64,000 bases of DNA from Sophora flavescens (GCA_030762895.1 CM061067.1:54027667-54091666); one strand, 5' to 3'. Counted from the stretch's first letter, positions 1-11,786 are shown. Notes: generated by a model not told the origin, from the sequence alone. A program made the numbers and translations.

Positions 1-266
1 TGAATTCCGCAAGTTGTTCCGCTATTGACTTTGACTCCATCATCTTGAAGGAATAGAGTTGCTGCTTTTATTTTGCCAATGACTTTGTCATGTAAAGGGA
101 CTCCGACTTGACCCACATTGACGCAACGGTCTTCTCTTATACAACTTCCCTCAATGCCTTATCACCAAGGCATAAGATGATAGCACTCCTTGCCTTGTTT
201 ATCATGTCATCCTTCTCCTTTTGAGATAGAGTGAGAGGCAACCTTGACTCTCCCTTCAATGCTTCT

Positions 267-1895
267 TGATAGAGCTCCGGCAAGCGTACCGGGTCGAAGC
301 AAGTAATAGTAAAACGGTGAGAAACCGAGTATCGAACTCAGGGATTGGGAAACTAAGTGTCACTTCACAAATTAAACAACTATTTAGATTGAGAAATAGG
401 TGTGAAAAGATTTCAAGAAAATAAAAGAAACAATAAAATCAAATCAAATATTTTTGGGATTATAAATTAAAAGAGGTTTCCGGGAATTGGGTTACCAACA
501 AGACTGTTCATGCTACTAAATTGACTACCCCTCTTGTTAATTATCAAAATTGCTTTGAAGGTGAATTTAACCTAGATAAGTTAATGTTCCCTCTCGAGAT
601 ACAAGAATCGTGCCCAATTAAACCAACCCCTACTCTCGTGGTAATTGTATTTAAATTGAACCCATTAAGATTCGTGACAATTCAATGAACCCTCGAAGGA
701 TCGCTTCTAACTCTCATGATTTAAGTCCTAAGTTCAATCCCTATAGATCCAATACCTAAGTTCACCGCTAGATTCATCCTTAGAGCATCTATGACATGCA
801 AATACGTGCGCACCAAATTCACAAGTAATTCATGCAATAAGAATCAAATCGAAAGAAAATTGGAATTAACAAAGGGAAAACATCAATTCATAACATAAAA
901 CAGGTCTTGGGCATAGTCCCAATCCCTAGAAATAAAAAGACTACTCAAGCATTGCCATGTTGATGGCAAGCTTGATTAACAAAAGCATAAAAAACCTAAG
1001 AGAAAAGAAGAAATTGAGAAGAAGAGAAATCCTAATTTTTGCCTAAGGTAGCAGACCAAGGGATCCCTATTTTCGAGCCTTAGAGTCCTATTTATAATGT
1101 AGGGTAACTTGAATTCAAAGTTGTTACAAAATCAGATCAAATCAGCAATTAAATTTTCAGATATTGTGCGTCACGACCGTGATGCCTGTCACGGCAAGGC
1201 CGTGACAGATTCTGTCTTGGAAAACTTGGCGTTAGTTGACCTGTCACGACCGTGATGGCCATCACAGCCTGGCCGTGACAGGTTCTGACCTCGTGTTCTT
1301 CTTTCTTTTTTAGCCCTACTCGATCATGGTCGTGATGCCCATCACGGGCAGGCCGGGATGGGCTTTGTTTGGCTCATTTTTCTTGTATTTCAAGCTCCGC
1401 CTTCATGCAAACTCCAACATAACTGGTCCTGAGCATTTTAATCTTCGTTTCCAAATCAATATCTCCAAATTAATTGTCAAATCTTATCATATCCTTTTTG
1501 TTGTGATAGGCAATTATTATCCAAATCCAATTTGATTTGATCAAATATTTTATCTCAATGTCAATTGAATTATCTTTCAATCATAATAATTCAAATCCAA
1601 ATTGATTTGGATTCAAATCCATCATGTGGGACCTTGCAATTTACTTGGTAATCTTCAATTTAATTGATTTCTATTCTTTTCTTCTTGATATTTTCCTAAA
1701 AATCAAAAAATAAGAATAATATCATAAAATTAATCAAAATCTAATTAAAATTAATTAAATACACACATTGACTCTAAAATAACCAAAATAGGAAAACAAA
1801 GTCTAATTTGGGCTAAATCTAGCAATCAAAAAAATTTAATTGATGAAATCCACTCTAAAATAATAGATAAAACATGATAAGACAGTGGATTATCA
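267..1895 (-). mobile_element. Solo LTR of a Ty3-type (Tat/Athila-like) element
   Basis: A 1,629-bp block with TG and CA ends, flanked by the exact 5-bp duplication CTTCT at 262-266 and 1896-1900. No coding region or second LTR is present, which is the product of LTR-LTR recombination. Read on the minus strand, its start resembles the LTR at 53013 (shared GCCCAAATTAGACTT and a following TTTAGAGTC), so I place it on the minus strand. Its middle carries three copies of a palindromic module (1171-1361). Confidence 0.8.
1168..1361. repeat. Three palindromic CG-rich modules inside the solo LTR
   Basis: Modules of about 40 bp begin near 1168, 1241 and 1321. Each holds two half-palindromes of the TCACG...CGTGA kind starting 18 bp apart (1171/1189, 1244/1262, 1324/1342). 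They are CG-dense in otherwise AT-rich sequence. The function is unknown. Confidence 0.7.
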
Positions 1896-2000
1896 CTTCT
1901 GCACATCCCAGCTGCACCAAGATGCTTCCATCTTGACTTTCCACAGCCCAAAATCATTGTTTCCAGAGAACTTCTCAATGTCATATCTTGTGGTACCCAT

Positions 2001-2430
2001 GATTAAGCCTTTCTTGATATTTCCTTCCCACTTTGAAGCTCCCTATCAAAACAAAAATTAAACGCGATAGCAAACTCTAAAACAAAATAGAATACAAAGA
2101 TACAACAAGCAAAAGAGAAAAGAATACACCTTAGTTTCCCTGACTTCCCAGACATTCTGCTCTGTTTCGCACAATAATCGATTATCCCTTAACTGTTCTT
2201 GCTCTTGATCGTTGTCTAGTTCTGGTTCTGGTTCCACACAATAACCAATTTTGTAATCGATTATTTTCCACACAATCATCGATTCTCTAATCGATTATTC
2301 CTTTTCTATTCTTGCTTCCCGTTCTCGATCCGCCCAATAATCGATTATTCATTTTCTGGTTCTTGCTTCACACAGTAATCGATTATGTAATCGATTACAC
2401 CACCTCTGTTTTCATAGTCTTGCTTCGATC
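2001..2430 (-). repeat. Leader of the Copia element with a TAATCGATTA motif series
   Basis: Untranslated leader between primer site and gag start. The 10-base palindrome TAATCGATTA starts at about 2175, 2254, 2288, 2338, 2376 and 2388, with a variant near 2274. Open frames here are simple reads through the motif series and do not look like real proteins. Confidence 0.6.
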
Positions 2431-2448
2431 TCCCCACAGACGACGCCA
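2431..2448 (-). other. Primer-binding site of the left-edge Copia element
   Basis: The minus strand reads TGGCGTCGTCTGTGGGGA directly inside the LTR end. It starts with the TGG expected for annealing to a tRNA CCA end. I cannot assign the tRNA with confidence. Confidence 0.5.
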
Positions 2449-2450
2449 CT

Positions 2451-3121
2451 TGTTGGGATTTGATGTGGTCACGAAACAGTACTGAAAACAATAAAGAAAC
2501 AAAGCCAGAAACAATCCAAGAACAAAGAAAAACACTAAATGAACTAGAACACAATAGCAATGCAAGAATCGAAATAAACACAGCAGAAAAGCGATAAAGG
2601 AGATGAACACCATATTTAACGTGGTTCAGCCGATGGGGCCTACGTCCACGGGAGAGAGCGGCAAATCTTCACTATGATCAACAATGAGATTACAAGGCTT
2701 TACAATAAAAAATCCCCTCAACCCTTGCCTATTCTTGTACATCCATGTTTCTCACCATGCTCTTCAAGAACTTCACACAAGGTTGATCTTCCTATTCCTA
2801 TGAACCTTCCCTAATCTCTTACAATCTCTCTTGATTTCCCTCAAGATACAAATTGCACCCACAAGACTCTCTTGCTCACAAATCCTCTCTAAATCTCCTA
2901 ACAATATCACTCTAGAAGTCTCACACTCAAACTTGTGTATTCTGCAACACTTCTATTCTGAATGATATGACTGCATATTTATAGATGCTGAGACGAGCCA
3001 TAATCGATTATGCACATTCTGTTGGCGTAACCGTTTTCTCGCAAACAACCGATCCTCTCACTATAAGCGATTATGGTCGTCACCATAATCGATTACGGTG
3101 CTCCTGCCAGCAAACTCTGCA
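2451..3121 (-). repeat. 5' LTR of the left-edge Copia element
   Basis: Bounded by TG (minus-strand start at 3121) and CA (end at 2451), and followed directly by a primer-site-like sequence. It holds a promoter-like TATAAATA on the minus strand (plus 2976-2983) and TAATCGATTA-type motifs at 3001, 3064 (variant) and 3086. No partner LTR is in the window, so the exact ends are inferred from the TG/CA rule and the primer site. Confidence 0.6.
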
Positions 3122-3252
3122 TCTCCCAATATACCGATTTTGAGTCATTCTCGACACATCCTTTTTGGTTTTTAGCGATATTAAATTTGTGTTGTTTTTG
3201 ATGTAGTTTACCGATTTGAATGAATGAATATCCTTTTTTTAATAAAAAAAAA
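3122..3252 (+). mobile_element. LINE-like 3' end, truncated
   Basis: Ends with GAATGAATGAATATCC, a T run and an A-rich tail (3239-3252). The last 85 bases match the reverse complement of 15655-15740, so both belong to one dispersed family ending in an A-rich tail, as LINE 3' ends do. The left edge abuts the Copia LTR, so the Copia element probably inserted into it. Confidence 0.45.
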
Positions 3253-4041
3253 CCAAAATCATTTTATATATTTATATTATATATGTGTGTGTCAAAATTT
3301 ACATATATTATCTTGCAATAAAACTCCACCTCTTACAATATAATTTCATCTATCCCTAAAAGATTTTGACCCCCTAGAATAATTATGATTAAAACCTAGA
3401 AGGTAACAAAGCTTCAAAGGGGAAAAACAAAGCTGATATATGTAAAGTAAATTAGGGTCATTTTTTTTTTAATAGAAATATGTTAGATTGTTAGTATATA
3501 TTATGTTAGTAGGAGGAGTTGAACCCACAACCACCTTATCACGAACTCGGATTTGCTATAATGAAGATTAAGAGAATCCATCCAGCCCCCTCCATCCACC
3601 TAGATCCAATGGTGAAAACCTCTCGCTGGACGGTCCAGCAACAAAAGCAAATCAAATTCCCTTTATCACTTGGAACCCTATATCTCATCCCCAAATCATG
3701 AAACAACCTTATCAGTCTAGAGAGGGTTAATTCTATTCTATTATATTGTCCTGTTGTGCTGTATATATATCCATTAGTATTCACCACTTTATTATTAGAT
3801 TACACTACACAACACAATTACCTTACATTGTTCAGACTCGTACATCTGGTGCTGGTGGGGCCATGCTCATGATCTTCCATTCGGTTTCCTTTTCCCACCA
3901 TATATATTCTCAAGAATACCTTCCACCTTTTTAAATTACTTCACATCACATTGGGTTTTCTTTTCATTTTCCTTGTATTCATTCTCCTTCTTCTTCACTT
4001 CACACCTTCTCAAATATTGTCAACGAACCAAATTTATTAAC
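3253..4041. other. Intergenic AT-rich sequence and upstream region of the 4042 gene
   Basis: No gene is seen in the first 650 bases. A TATATATT stretch at about 3900-3907, some 140 bases upstream of the start codon, is a plausible TATA box for the gene at 4042. Short open frames here have no recognisable features. Confidence 0.4.
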
Positions 4042-4502
4042 ATGAATAGAAATGCATACAGAGAGGAAAAATCATGCTGCTATTTCCACCCAAAACAAGT
4101 AGTTGTTGGGGTCTGCCCCTTGTGCTTGAATGAGAGGCTCCTCATTGTGGCTGCAAAACAAGGCCACCACCACCACAACCGCCCTTCTGCCTCCAAATCT
4201 TCACATAGGCTTCAAACTGCTAAATCCTTACACAGAAAGAAACCCATTTCCATTCACAAGATATCTGCTTTTGGTTCCCTCTTCAGTTCCCGGCAGTGGA
4301 AATCTCAGAACTATGACTATGATGTCTCTCCCTCTCAAGAAGGTAATAACAGCTTATTTTACTTACTTATAGTTATAGTCATATATCTTCCCGATAACCA
4401 ACTAACTTCTTATCCGATATTTCATATATGATTTAATGGTCTAGATTTATTCATATGAATATCACAATAACACACTCATTTCACTTGAAATCACTTGAAT
4501 CG

Positions 4503-4557
<55 letters not shown>

Positions 4558-5835
4558 GATTTATTTATTTCTCCTCCTTCTTTATCTCTATCGCTCTCCC
4601 TCTATAAATAAAAAAAAATGTTGAAAAAAAAGGAAAGATTTTCCTTGTGTGTTATTATATAATTGTTAGCATTATCAGTGGGGGATATTTTCCAACATGT
4701 ATTACTCCATGGTGAGGTTGAGGGAGGGGTTGGTGTTCATGGAATTGCTTTCATTATTGGGGGAGAATTATCATTTATCAGTGCATGTTTGTGTGTCTTC
4801 ATGTGGAAGATTAGATTGTGAATCTGTGATGATGACGAAATTAAGGTCAAAAGGTGTATAACTCTAGACAGTAGGTAAAAGCTTTCAGCTCTGTCATCCT
4901 TTTCTTCTTGGCGTGGCATGAGTGTCAGATGCAAACGCCAAGAGCATTATGACACTGAAAAATTATTTTGCAAGATTATGGTCTATGGATTTGGTGGGGA
5001 GTAAGGGTACAGCACTAATCTGGCAATATGTCATTCATGCATGTTTTTGAAAGGTAAATGATGCCATTATTGAAGATATATGTATATTTTTTATTTTATA
5101 GATCCTTATGTCAGTGTCTAATATATACACTATTGAAAAAACTGGGGCCAGATACATTTGATTTTGAATTTGGTTTCAATCAAATCAGTGGCAACATAAT
5201 AGAGACACAGAGAACACTGATGTGTATTACTTACCTTAATTTACTGCTAATCTTATAATATAAAAGTATAGTATCACATTGACATGTTTGTGTCCAAAAT
5301 TAGCATAGTTTCATTAGGTGCAAGAATAGAATACTACATAATTTAGTTCAAACCAAAAAGAAAATAAACATTTAGACTATTATATTAAATTATTATTTTC
5401 TTACTATATATCTTGGCCTAGAATTATACATGTACCCTTTTTTCTTTTGGTCTTGTTAATTACCTACAAATTATAATGATGTATTCTGGAATGATGGCTT
5501 TAATTAACTTTGCAGACTCATTCATCTCAATCAAGTTTGAAGAAAACGGGGTAGCCACGTGGGAAAAGAGCACAGTCTCTAAGGTCTCCCTAGAGAACTG
5601 CAATAAGATGTCATGGAACCATCACAGCAAGAAGGAGACCAAGAGCGTCATAGAGCATGGGAAGTCACGTGACACATTATTTAGCTGGCGAAAACGGATA
5701 GGTGACATGTTCCAGCTCATCCGGTGGAAGAGGACCAATGGTGTGTGCCACGTAAGCAGCAAGGTTGAGGGAGTCAAAGTGGGAAAAAAGGGTTGGATGA
5801 GGACTCTGACAAAGAGGAATAAAAAGTGTCAATAA
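4042..5835 (+). CDS. Plant-specific protein of unknown function, Cys-rich N-terminus (2 exons)
   Basis: Exons 4042-4342 and 5516-5835 join in phase (codon split 1+2) to give 206 residues. The intron has GT (4343) and AG (5514-5515) ends and contains a long AT microsatellite. The start was chosen because the first recognisable residues follow it closely; a longer in-frame start at 3973 adds an unconvincing Phe/Ser-rich extension. Near the N-terminus there is a CYFHP..VVVGVCPLCLNERL motif: a Cys/His cluster of the kind that opens a plant family of uncharacterised proteins, and it vaguely recalls the start of OCTOPUS-type proteins. A His run follows, then basic Ser-rich sequence. Exon 2 has FISIKFEENG and ends in a strongly basic tail, which suggests membrane or nucleic-acid contact. 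No enzyme motif is present. The function is unknown; the gene model itself is convincing. Confidence 0.75.
4505..4554. repeat. AT microsatellite in the intron of the 4042 gene
   Basis: About 25 uninterrupted AT units. Such tracts are length-variable and are common in plant introns. Confidence 0.9.
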
Positions 5836-7210
5836 AGAAGAAATTTTATTTGTGGCTTTGGTCCTAACTTTTCAGTGTGACACTGTAAAGTTAATATAAT
5901 ACTATTCAGGCTGTAGAGTCAAAAATAGCTTTGTTAATTGTTACTCTCTTAGAAATGTGCTTTAGATTTTACAAAAAGGATTAAAAAGATAAAGAAAAAG
6001 AAAAGGGCTGTGCTTTGCAAGTTTGCATGCTTTGGGTACTTGGGGGATGAGGTTCTTCCTGTAATTCTTTTACTCATGTTTTTCTATTTTCTTCATTGCT
6101 ATATAGATAGTACAGGCTGTAAAATAGTTTGTTGAAATTGCTTTGTTTTTAAGATTTTTAATGAAAAAATAAGATAAACATTTTGAGTACTCCTTTCCAT
6201 ACTGTAGCACTGCCAAAACTCCCCATGTTAGGTACCTATAGTGGGAAACAATGAGGCATAAGGGCCCTATTGCATAATGCTACAGGACTTGTCTTATAGC
6301 TGTCTTAGTGGCAGAATGTCTTGTTGCCAATTTTCAAAATTAATATAAAAAAAAAGTGGTAACAAATTTTTTTAAAAAAAAATATTGCCGATTATTTATT
6401 TTGTTGAATAAATCAATCTCAATTATGTGTTCTTCCCACGTGCAAGTCATATTGCATGTGTGCTCGTCCATTAGGGCCTTGTAATATATGTTTGTCCCCA
6501 AGCGATGGCATTAGGGGTAGGTCCATGAATTTGCCACATTAGGACCACAGTGCAATGGGGATGATAGAGAAAAGCTTTATTCGGGGCAGACGAAAATGAC
6601 AAGACATAATCGAATCTTCACCCAGCTAAAATCAACAAGATGAGGGAGATGGAGCCAAGGAGGAAATGTGGCACCATTTGGATCATATGAAATTATATGA
6701 TTGAAATTATTTGTAGAAGGAAGAACAAACATATATTGCTTTATGACTACGTTTAGGGGTCCCAGGCGAGGGATGAGTAGCTTTATATATCCTGATTTAG
6801 GCTTTTAGACACTACCAAATGAAGAAAGTAATTCATTTCCTTTCAAATAAAGAGATCTGGAATTTACCTCTAATTGGTGAATTGATACTAAAGATAAACT
6901 TAGAAGAAGATAGAGAAGCATATATGTAAATATATTTTGACTTATAAAAAAAATTGATAAAAATCTACGTGCAAATTTATATAAAATTAAGGATAGAAAT
7001 TACATGTTTTATTTTGGTATATCATATATTGTCTCTACCAATTAAATGTTGCCACATGATTAAGTTAAAATTTTATGTAATATTAAAAAAATAGAATATA
7101 TGCAACATTAATTTGATTGATAAGCCTAATGTATGATACACTAAAATGAAACACGCCATCTCTAACCCAAAAGGTGGTTCTGTGTTCACATCAATTCCAT
7201 ACCATTATAA
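5836..7210. other. 3' flank and intergenic sequence, no gene seen
   Basis: Contains the 3' untranslated region of the upstream gene and AT-rich sequence. No coding potential, terminal repeats or RNA gene was recognised. Confidence 0.5.
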
Positions 7211-7286
7211 TTTCACATTTAATGCTCAACCTAGCTTTGATTCTTTGTTTGTATCTCTTACTTGTTGGCATATGTGTACATGCTTG
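7211..7286 (+). repeat. Host segment, copy 1 (left flank of Copia element)
   Basis: This 76-base stretch is repeated, with a few changes, at 12321-12355 and continues at 14357-14405 after the foldback element. It flanks the Copia element on both sides, which a normal 5-bp target duplication does not explain. Confidence 0.75.
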
Positions 7287-7371
7287 TGTTGATTCTATGC
7301 ATATCAAAGTTGGTTATTATGCAGTAACAGATTCTGTTATTTCTGTTAGACATTTCCCCTCTTTCTATTGT

Positions 7372-7424
<53 letters not shown>

Positions 7425-7818
7425 CATCCCCTTCAGTTGCTGAGAGAGAGAGAGAGATCGATACAATCAAGTCTTAGCCACATAGAGTTACAAAGTGTCA
7501 AGTGAGAGAAAGCTAGTTTTACTAGGTGAACTTGGGTGTAATTGGGGCTAAGGGATCAGTGAGATCAAGCAGAAGCTGAAAGGAAGATCTTCTTCCATCT
7601 TGTAATTGGATTGACTCTTGAATAGGCTGGACTTAAGCTTGTGCTTAGTCCCGGAGACGTAGGTATCGATTTGGCCGAACTCCGTCATCAAATCCTTGGT
7701 GTGTTCTTTCCTTTATCATCAATCTTTTATGTTCTTTGAATTGTTTTCTATTTTCTGCATATACTGCATACTGTCTTTGGTTGTTTATGGTTTTCTTACA
7801 GGGGCCTTCTCTCGAACA
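7287..7818 (+). repeat. 5' LTR of the Copia element
   Basis: Starts TGTTGATTC and ends ..AACA two bases before the primer site. It contains a (TA)n tract at about 7380-7420. The 3' partner is 11864-12320. Confidence 0.85.
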
Positions 7819-7820
7819 AC

Positions 7821-7834
7821 TGGTATCAGGAGCT
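7821..7834 (+). other. Primer-binding site, initiator tRNA-Met type
   Basis: TGGTATCAGGAGC: the first nine bases match the usual plant Copia primer site, complementary to the 3' end of initiator tRNA-Met, followed by one extra G relative to the common form. Confidence 0.8.
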
Positions 7835-7848
7835 AGAAGGAGGATTAA

Positions 7849-8640
7849 ATGACGATGGCAAAATATGACATTGAGAAATTCAATGGCAAGAATGACTTCG
7901 CTCTGTGGAGATTGAAGATGAGAGCTCTCCTTGTTCATCAAGGGTTAGAAGAGGCTTTGGAAGGGGAGAGGAAGTTACCCAACACAATGACTGAAAAAGA
8001 GAAGAAAGAACTCTCGAACAAGGCTCACAGTGCAATAATATTGTGTTTGGGTGACAAGGTTCTTCGTGAAGTTTCAGAGGAAAAATCCATTCTTCTTTGT
8101 CTGGTTAAAGCTCGAGAATCTCTACATGACAAAGTCATTGGCAAATCGCCTCTACCTCAAGCAGAAGCTCTACACACTCAGGATGCAACCCAGAACATCC
8201 ATTGAAGATCATATGGATGAGTTCAACAGTCGATCTTTGGATCTTGAAAACATTGAAGTAAAAATAGAAGATGAAGACCATGCCTTGCTTCTAATTCGTT
8301 TATTGATCAGTTCCTATGATAATCTTGCGGATACTCTTGTTTATGGAAGAGAGTCATTGTCACTAGAAGAAGTACAAGCAGCCTTGATCTCGAAGGAGCT
8401 GTCCAAGAAGTCAGAAAATAAAGATGGTGATGTGGGAGAAAACCTTATAGCAAGGGGAAGGCATGACAAGAAAGAAAGCAAGGGAAAGGATCGATCAAGA
8501 TCAAAATCAAAGGGAAAATGGAAGTGTTTCTTGTGTCACAAAGAATGGCACTTCAAGAAAAACTGTCCAGAAAGAGGGTCCAAGAAAAAGAGAAACAAGG
8601 AAGAGAAGGGAGATGCTTCAGTAGCTTCTGATGGCTATGA
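7849..8640 (+). pseudogene. Copia gag with zinc knuckle (frameshifted)
   Basis: Capsid/nucleocapsid protein. The start MTMAKYDIEKFNGKNDFALWRLKM is the classic gag N-terminus. A +1 frameshift lies near 8095-8115: the family sequence changes from one frame (to about residue 83) to the next (..ENLYMTKSLANRLYLKQ..). The nucleocapsid knuckle CFLCHKEWHFKKNC (CX2CX4HX4C) is at about 8527-8568, after a basic Lys/Ser/Arg stretch. It flows into protease without a stop, as in Copia Gag-Pol polyproteins. Confidence 0.85.
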
Positions 8641-11600
8641 AAGTGTTGATGTTCTCGTGGCCGCCAACTATCAAGGTGAATCTGAATGGGTCATGGACTC
8701 AGGGTGCTCCTTTCAGATGTGTCCAAGAAAACAATGGTTTCTTGATTACCAATCATTTGCTGGAGGACAAGTTGTAATGGGAAACAATGCAACATGTAAA
8801 GTTGTTGGCATTGGATCCATTAGACTTAAACTCACAGATGGTACTGAGAAGATATGGAGTAAAGTTAGATATGTTCCTGATCTCAAAAGAAATTTAATTT
8901 CTTTGGGAACATTGGAAGAAGCTGGTTTCAGTTTCAAGGCTGAAAATTCTATTCTAAAGGTACTCAAAGGAGCTCAGGTGATCATGAAAGGAGACAGGAA
9001 GAATGGTCTATATGTGTTAAAGGGAAATGCAATCACTGGTGTTTCATCAGTGGCATCAGATTCAACCATCAACAAAGGAGTAATTTGGCATCAAAGGTTG
9101 GGACATATCAGTGAAAAGGGCATGTAGGAACTTGAAAAGCAAGGATTTCTATGTGGAGACAAATTAGAAGCTCTTGAATTCTGTGAACACTGTGTATTTG
9201 GCAAGCAAACCAGAATCAGGTTCAACACTGGAACTCACAAGACAAAGGGCAGACTTGACTACATTCATTCTGACTTGTGGGGGCCATCAAGAACTCCAAC
9301 TCATGGAGGTAACAGATACTTCATCACCTTTATTGATGATTTGAGTAGAAAAGTATGAATTTATCTATTAAAAAGTAAAGATGAAGCATTTAAAACCTTT
9401 GTGCATTGGAAAACCCGAGTAGAAAATCAATGTGATAGGAAGATAAAGGCTTTAAGAACTGACAACGGTTTGGAATTTTGTGGAGATGCGTTTAACAATT
9501 TCTGCAAAGAACATGGAATATACAGAAATCACACTGTCAGAAAGACACCTCAGCAAAATGGCCTTACAGAGAGGATGAATAAGACTCTTCTTGAAAGGGT
9601 GAGGTGCATGCTTTCAAATACAAACCTACAAAAGCAATTTTGGGGAAAGGTTGTCCATACTGCTTGTTATCTCATCAATAGGAGTCCATCCTCATCTCTT
9701 GGATTCAAAACTCCTCAAGAGGCATGGAAAGGCAGTCCAGCAGATTATGGAAATCTCAGAATCTTTGGTTGTCCAGCTTATTATCATGTGAATGAAGGAA
9801 AGCTTCAACCAAGAGCAAAGAAGGGCTTGTTTATGGGATATCCTGATGGAGTAAAGGGTTTTAGAATCTGGTCCATTGATGATAAGAAATGCATCATCAG
9901 TAGAGATGTAACCTTTCATGAAGCTGAAATGTTTAAGGCCAAACCATCTACAGAAGTCATTGAAAATACAGAAAAGCATGAAGAACCTCAAATTGAGGTG
10001 GAGCTTGAAGGAAAAGACAGGGAGGAACTGGTCAACAAGGAACAAGATCATCTGGATCAAGAAGCAGAAGATCATACTGAAACCTGTAATGACAAAGTTG
10101 CTAAACAGGGCTATTCTCTGGTTAGAGACAGGGTTAGAAGAACAATAAAACCACCTCAAAGGTTTGGATATGCTGATATGATAGCATATGCTTTCAATGC
10201 AGCTGAGGCAGTCACTAATGAAGAACCAAGTTCATACAAGGAAGCCATGGATTTTAAAGATCATCGTAAATGGCAGCTTGCAATGGAGGAGGAGATGAAA
10301 TCTCTGCACAAAAATCAGACTTGGAAATTAGTGGAAAAACCAAATGGAGCTAGACTGGTGGACAGCAAATGGATCTTTAAAAGAAAGGCAGGAATTGTTG
10401 AAAACAAGACTCCAAGCTACAAAGCTAGACTAGTAGCTAAAGGGTTCACTCAAAGAGAAGGAGTAGATTTCAATGATATATTTGCACCAGTTGTAAAACA
10501 TTGCTCAATAAGAATAATTCTTGCAATGGTAGCACAATTTGGCTTGTACCTTGAACAAATGGATGTAAAAACAATATTTTTACATGGAGAACTTGAGGAA
10601 GACATCTTCATGAAGCAACCAGAAGGCTTTGAGGTCAAAGGCAAAGGGGGTTGGGTATGTCATCTTCAAAAATCTTTGTATGGTCTAAAACAATCACCAA
10701 GGCAATGGTACAAAAGGTTTGACAGCTTTATTCTTATATAAGAGAAGTAATTTTGATAGCTGTGTTTATTACAAGAAACTAGAATGTAATGACTACATCT
10801 ATCTTCTCCTATATGTTGATGACATGCTGTTGGCAAGCAAGAGCATGGCAGAGATACAAAGACTTAAGAAGATGCTTCAAACTGAATTTGAAATGAAAGA
10901 CTTGGGGCCATCTAGGAGGATACTTGGAATGGAAATTACAAGGCATGAAAGCACTGGAGTTCTCACCATCACACAAAAGGATTATCTTGAGAAAGTTTTG
11001 AACAAATTTTACATGGCAGATGCAAAATCAGGAGGCATTCCTATTGCTTCTCATTTCAAGTTATCTCTTGAAGACAGTCCTACAACTCCTGCAGAATTGG
11101 AAGAGATGGAGAAGGTATCATATGCAAGTGCAGCAGGCAGTCTCATGTATGCCATGGTTTACACTCGTCCGGACTTAGCCTATGCACTTAGTTTGGTTAG
11201 CGGGTTTTATGGGAAATCTTGGAAATCACCACTGGCTTGCTGTTAAACACATTCTCAGATACATCAAGGGATCAATAAATACTGGTTTAAGGTATGGTAA
11301 AGATGATCAGAACTCAGGTGGAGCACAAGGGTTTGTGGACACAGACTTTGCTGGAGATCGTGACAAAATGAGATCACTGACAGGTTATGTTTTCACCTTG
11401 TTTGGAAACACTATCAGCTGGAAAGCATCTCTACAGCACATAGTGGCATTGTCCACCACAGAGGCAGAAACGTAGGTATTACTGAGGCAATTAAGGAAGC
11501 TTTATGGATGAAAGGACTGATCAATGAACTTGGAATTACACAAGAAAGTATCAATGTCTTTTGTGATAATCAAAGTGTAATTCACTTATGTAAGAATCAC

Positions 11601-11786
11601 ACTTATCATGAAAGGACAAAACATATAGACATCAGGTTATACTGGATCAGAGATATCATTTCAGATGGTATGGTGCAGATCATGAAAATTCACACTACTG
11701 AAAATCCTGCAGATTTCATCACAAAGGTTGTTCCTTTGAACAAGTTTAGGCATTGCCTGAACTTGTTGAAGATTGGAGACTGCTGA
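8641..11786 (+). pseudogene. Copia pol: protease, integrase, reverse transcriptase, RNase H (decayed)
   Basis: Domain order is that of Copia. Protease: WVMDSGCSFQM (DSG active site). Pre-integrase HHCC region: WHQRLGHIS and CEHCVFGKQ. Integrase DDE: HSDLWGPS, LRTDNGLEF and QQNGLTERMNK. Reverse transcriptase: MDVKTIFLHGELEE and YVDDMLLASKS. RNase H: TGYVF, ALSTTEAE and KHIDIRLYWIRD. Nonsense codons are TAG at 9125 and TGA at 9356; frameshifts fall near 10730, 11200 and 11475. Both nonsense codons are one C-to-T (or G-to-A) change from the family residue (Gln, Trp). The C-terminus at 11786 is followed by the polypurine tract. It cannot make a working polyprotein. Confidence 0.9.

Larger units (their letters stand above)
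1..2000 (-). pseudogene. Broken Copia gag, split by a solo LTR
   Basis: Gag makes the virus-like particle shell of the retrotransposon. The minus-strand start at 2000 opens with MGTTRYDIEKF and NDFGLWKVKM, the typical N-terminus of plant Copia gag (UBN2/DUF4219 type), clearly related to the gag at 7849. The frame is cut at 1895 by the solo LTR and resumes at 266 with KGESRLPLTLSQ and ARSAIILCLGDKALREV. Two stop codons follow in the last 160 bases. The upstream and downstream halves fit in one frame once the solo LTR and one copy of its 5-bp duplication are ignored. It is partial at the left edge. Inference: inactive before or since the LTR insertion. Confidence 0.75.
1..3121 (-). mobile_element. 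Copia-type LTR retrotransposon, 5' part only
   Basis: Minus-strand element running off the left edge. In element order it shows a 5' LTR (3121 to 2451), a primer-site-like sequence (2448-2431), a leader of about 430 bp, and a gag reading frame starting at 2000 that is interrupted by a solo LTR (267-1895) and continues to base 1. The gag is of the same family as the one at 7849. Protease, integrase, reverse transcriptase and the 3' LTR would lie outside the window. In-frame stops show it is dead. Confidence 0.75.

Noticed and set aside
3973..4041. Upstream in-frame start extending the 4042 gene
   Set aside because: The added residues are Phe/Ser-rich from a pyrimidine-rich leader and unlike the conserved start of the protein.
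7380..7420. (TA)n tract considered as a regulatory TATA array
   Set aside because: It is a length-variable microsatellite inside the Copia LTR, differing between the two LTRs; no evidence for promoter use.
9692..10159. 155-codon minus-strand frame
   Set aside because: Antisense shadow of the Copia integrase/reverse transcriptase region.
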